A stretch of DNA of 64,000 nt, from assembly GCA_041395745.1 (NCBI GenBank), contig JAWKZV010000002.1, positions 434,001 to 498,000 on the forward strand. Reading direction: 5' to 3'. This document shows positions 61,657 through 64,000 of the stretch, one piece after another; the first letter of the stretch is position 1, and each line of letters opens with the position of its first letter. The DNA comes from Porticoccus sp041395745 (GTDB lineage Bacteria > Pseudomonadota > Gammaproteobacteria > Pseudomonadales > Porticoccaceae). The notes under the pieces were generated by a model. The model was not told the origin of the DNA and ran no database searches. It worked only from the letters and a program-made list of their open reading frames with translations. A program made the translations under genes and the position numbers.

Positions 61657-63261
61657 ATGTCGAGAGTAAAGAACAACAACCCCAAACACTCCAGAGTCTA
61701 CCTTGTCGGCAGCGGTATCGCCTCTCTGGCCAGCGCGGTGTATCTGATCAAGGATGCCGGGGTGCCCGGCGCCAACATCCATATCCTGGAGCAGGATGAG
61801 ATTCCCGGCGGCGCGCTCGACGGTGCCGGTGATGCGGAAAACGGCTTTATCATCCGCGGCGGGCGAATGCATGAAGAGCACTATGTCTGCTACTGGGACC
61901 TGCTCTCCAATATCCCCTCCTACGATGACCCCAGTGTCTCCGTCAAAGACGAGTCGTTTGAGTTCAACGCCCGCTATGTCTCCCACGCCCAGGCGCGGTT
62001 GCTGAAAGCCGGCGAAAGGATGGATGTCTCATCCTTCGGCCTGTCGTTAACCGATCAGGCGGATCTGCTGAAACTGATGTTTTCCTCCGAGAAATCCCTG
62101 GACAACATTCGCATCCAGGACTGGTTCAGGGACGAGTTCTTCACCAGCAATTACTGGTACCTATGGACCTCCATGTTTGCTTTCCAGAAGTGGAGCAGCG
62201 TGGCGGAGATGCGCCGCTATATGAAACGCTTTATCCACCTGCTGGACGGGATGCCCCGGCTGGGTGGCGTGATGCGCACCAAGTACAACCAGTACCACTC
62301 GGTGGTTGTGCCACTGATGCGCTACCTGGAGGGGCTAGGTGTCCATTTCGATACCCGGACGCAGGTTGTCGATATCGATTTTGACCTTTCTGCCGAGGAG
62401 AAAACCGCGACGGCGATTCACACCTTCAATCAATCCGGCAGCGAAGAAAAGATTGATCTCGGTGAGCACGATTATGTGTTTATCACCAACGGCTCGATCA
62501 CCGAGAGCACGGATTATGGTTCGTGGACAAAGGCGCCGATACTGAAAGACAAGGCATCATCGGGGGCGTGGATGCTGTGGGAAAAAATCGCCAGTAAGGA
62601 CAAGGCGTTCGGCAACCCCGGGGTGTTCAGTGACAATATCGATTTGCAGAAATGGTATTCCTTCACCGCCACCATCAAGGACGACACCTTCCACGATTAC
62701 ATGGAAGAGTTCTCCGGCAATTTAAGTGGCACCGGCGGCCTGGTGACCATGACCGATTCCAGCTGGCTGATGTCCATTGTGATTGCTCGCCAGCCGCATT
62801 TCCCCAACCAGCCGAAAGACGTAAAAGTGTTCTGGGGCTATGCCCTGTATCCCGACAATGAAGGCGATTTCGTGAAGAAAAAAATGTCGGACTGCAACGG
62901 CGAGGAAATACTGGAAGAGCTGTGGTATCAACTCAAGGTTCAGGACCTGATGAAGCCGATTGTGGCTGCTGGCAAAGCGAATTGCATACCGGTCGCCATG
63001 CCCTTTATCGACAGCCTGTTTATGCCGCGGGCGCAGGGCGACCGTCCGGACGTGTTACCGAGAGGGGCAACAAACTTTGCCTTCCTCGGCCAGTTTGCCG
63101 AAGTGCCGAAGGATTGCGTGTTTACCGTGGAATACTCCGTGCGCTGTGCGCAAACCGCTGTGTATGGCCTGTTTGAAACCGCTAAAGAGGTGCTGCCGGT
63201 TTATGACTCCATTCATAACCCCGGTGTGTTAATCCAGGCGATGAAGGCGATCAGTCGTTAG
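61657..63261 (+). CDS. ohyA: Oleate hydratase
   Basis: A 534-residue FAD enzyme (MCRA family) that adds water across the cis-9 bond of oleate, giving 10-hydroxystearate. The dinucleotide fold is VYLVGSGIASLASAVYL (14-30), followed by EIPGGALDG and the RGGRMHEEHYVCYWDL active-site region. Composition returns to high G+C. The ATG at 61657 follows AGGA. Roles reported in bacteria are detoxification of unsaturated fatty acids; the fad genes nearby are compatible. Confidence 0.94.
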   Translation: MSRVKNNNPKHSRVYLVGSGIASLASAVYLIKDAGVPGANIHILEQDEIPGGALDGAGDAENGFIIRGGRMHEEHYVCYWDLLSNIPSYDDPSVSVKDESFEFNARYVSHAQARLLKAGERMDVSSFGLSLTDQADLLKLMFSSEKSLDNIRIQDWFRDEFFTSNYWYLWTSMFAFQKWSSVAEMRRYMKRFIHLLDGMPRLGGVMRTKYNQYHSVVVPLMRYLEGLGVHFDTRTQVVDIDFDLSAEEKTATAIHTFNQSGSEEKIDLGEHDYVFITNGSITESTDYGSWTKAPILKDKASSGAWMLWEKIASKDKAFGNPGVFSDNIDLQKWYSFTATIKDDTFHDYMEEFSGNLSGTGGLVTMTDSSWLMSIVIARQPHFPNQPKDVKVFWGYALYPDNEGDFVKKKMSDCNGEEILEELWYQLKVQDLMKPIVAAGKANCIPVAMPFIDSLFMPRAQGDRPDVLPRGATNFAFLGQFAEVPKDCVFTVEYSVRCAQTAVYGLFETAKEVLPVYDSIHNPGVLIQAMKAISR

Positions 63262-63308
63262 CCAGCCCTGTGGGTAGTCGAGATTCAGGCGGGCGTGCCC
63301 ACAGGCGC

Positions 63309-63920
63309 TTATTCGAAGAATCGCACCCATTCGGGGGAGGGGCTGAGATGGTCTTCGATCTGTCTATTCCTGAGGGTGCGCACCGGCACAAAGGGATTAT
63401 CACTGGATGAGTTGTCGTAGAAGCGCACCACGTCGCAGAGGGGCAGGGCGCGGCGTACGTTTTCGATGACCCTCGGGATACGCGAGAAAATTTTCTCGGC
63501 GGGCACGTTGTGGCCCCCTTCGCTGACTCGCTGGGCGACGCGCATGGCGTTGAGCTGTGGGTGTTCGACGTGGATGTAGACCAGCACGGTTTCGTAGCCT
63601 CGAGCCTTGGCATCGGCGATAAAGTCGATTTTTGAGGGGTGAGAGAACACGGTTTCGAAGCAGAAGTTGTATTTTTCGATCAGCAGGCGGTGGCGCAGGT
63701 CGTCGATCAGCCGTGCACTGATGTAGCTGTGGCTTTCCGGGTCGTCGGGATAGAGGGCTTTGGCAAGGCTGTCGGCGTTGACCAGGGGAATGCCGGTGGG
63801 CCGGATAAAGTGATTATAGAAGGTGGTTTTACCGGCGCCGTTGCCGCCGGTGAGTACCCACAATTGTTTGGGCTTCTCTTCCGTAGGCCGTTTGGCTTGT
63901 TTTCTGGGTATTTTGGCCAC
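63309..63920 (-). CDS. Zeta-toxin-like P-loop protein
   Basis: A 203-residue P-loop protein with GGNGAGKTT (25-33), PLVNADSLAKALYPDDPESHSYISARL and ETVFSHPSKIDFI, then HVEHPQLNAMRVAQRVSEGGHNVP, all as in zeta toxin/UDP-N-acetylglucosamine kinase-like proteins. It could be a toxin or a metabolic kinase; many chromosomal members are untested. It starts at GTG 63920, three bases after the stop of the upstream gene. It is convergent with oleate hydratase. Confidence 0.83.
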   Translation of the reverse strand: MAKIPRKQAKRPTEEKPKQLWVLTGGNGAGKTTFYNHFIRPTGIPLVNADSLAKALYPDDPESHSYISARLIDDLRHRLLIEKYNFCFETVFSHPSKIDFIADAKARGYETVLVYIHVEHPQLNAMRVAQRVSEGGHNVPAEKIFSRIPRVIENVRRALPLCDVVRFYDNSSSDNPFVPVRTLRNRQIEDHLSPSPEWVRFFE

Positions 63921-63923
63921 GGT

Positions 63924-64000
63924 TTAGGGTTTTACAGAAGTGAATTCACCGTCCTGATATTTCCCCACGGTGACACTGCCGGTGGAGTCTATCTGTTCCA
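63924..64000 (-). CDS. Small protein upstream of the zeta-like gene, 5' partial
   Basis: Only the last 24 codons are visible, ending DGEFTSVKP and TAA at 63924-63926; the gene continues beyond the window. It ends three bases before the zeta-like GTG, so the two are probably one operon. In toxin-antitoxin pairs the antitoxin is usually upstream, which makes this an antitoxin candidate, but its fold cannot be judged. Confidence 0.5.
   Translation of the reverse strand, partial: EQIDSTGSVTVGKYQDGEFTSVKP

Overview
The window is high-GC chromosomal DNA from a gammaproteobacterium. Its conserved gene orders (miaA-hfq-hflX-hflK-hflC-hisZ-purA, corB/ypjD-ffh-rpsP-rimM-trmD-rplS, xerD-dsbC-hom-thrC and recJ, a ColRS-type locus, liuRABC) are typical of Pseudomonas and its marine relatives (Pseudomonadales/Cellvibrionales). 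I cannot name the species from sequence alone. No rRNA, tRNA, CRISPR array or insertion sequence was found.

Layout. 1-9391: an operon for an ABC transporter, two DUF1989 proteins, a biotin-dependent urea/guanidine carboxylase and allophanate hydrolase. The two DUF1989 genes suggest guanidine, rather than urea, as substrate. 9469-11564: a DMT exporter, an FMN reductase followed by a 16-bp tandem repeat, and a small lipoprotein. 11599-17500: an envelope block with an LtaS-like phosphotransferase divergent from ColR/ColS, then a methyltransferase, an InaA-type lipopolysaccharide kinase and DgkA. A 13-bp sequence occurs about 70 bp upstream of both the LtaS-like gene and the methyltransferase and is a candidate ColR site. 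17517-21587: leucine/isovalerate genes liuC, liuB, liuA and their regulator liuR, without liuD or liuE. 21708-26343: an Smp/YtjB-like membrane protein, serB and a degenerate FimX-like GGDEF/EAL protein. 26510-29189: the elongation factor P set epmB, efp, epmA. 29176-37414: miaA, hfq, hflX, hflK, hflC (frameshifted), hisZ, purA and a CBS protein. 37498-40076: feoB and feoA under a Fur box. 40300-44417: a NIF3-like protein, two NUDIX hydrolases, a DUF1289 protein, CorB-type CNNM transporter (two frameshifts) and YpjD. 44558-53953: signal recognition particle, ribosome and tRNA genes, xerD, dsbC, threonine genes, hopJ and a CYTH protein.

53954-54565 has no gene. It is a composite repeat of at least six hairpins, four of which share one loop sequence although their stems differ. 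After it come fadI, fadJ and recJ. Between recJ and an oleate hydratase gene lies an AT-rich insert (about 59718-61656). It holds two translationally coupled genes: a four-helix membrane protein and a ComEC-like metallo-beta-lactamase-fold protein, preceded by a small broken reading frame. This foreign-looking pair is my best candidate for an undescribed system. The window ends with a zeta-toxin-like P-loop protein and the tail of a closely spaced upstream gene.

Three single-base losses, one in hflC and two in corB, all lie in short homopolymers. They could be real mutations but look like sequencing errors.
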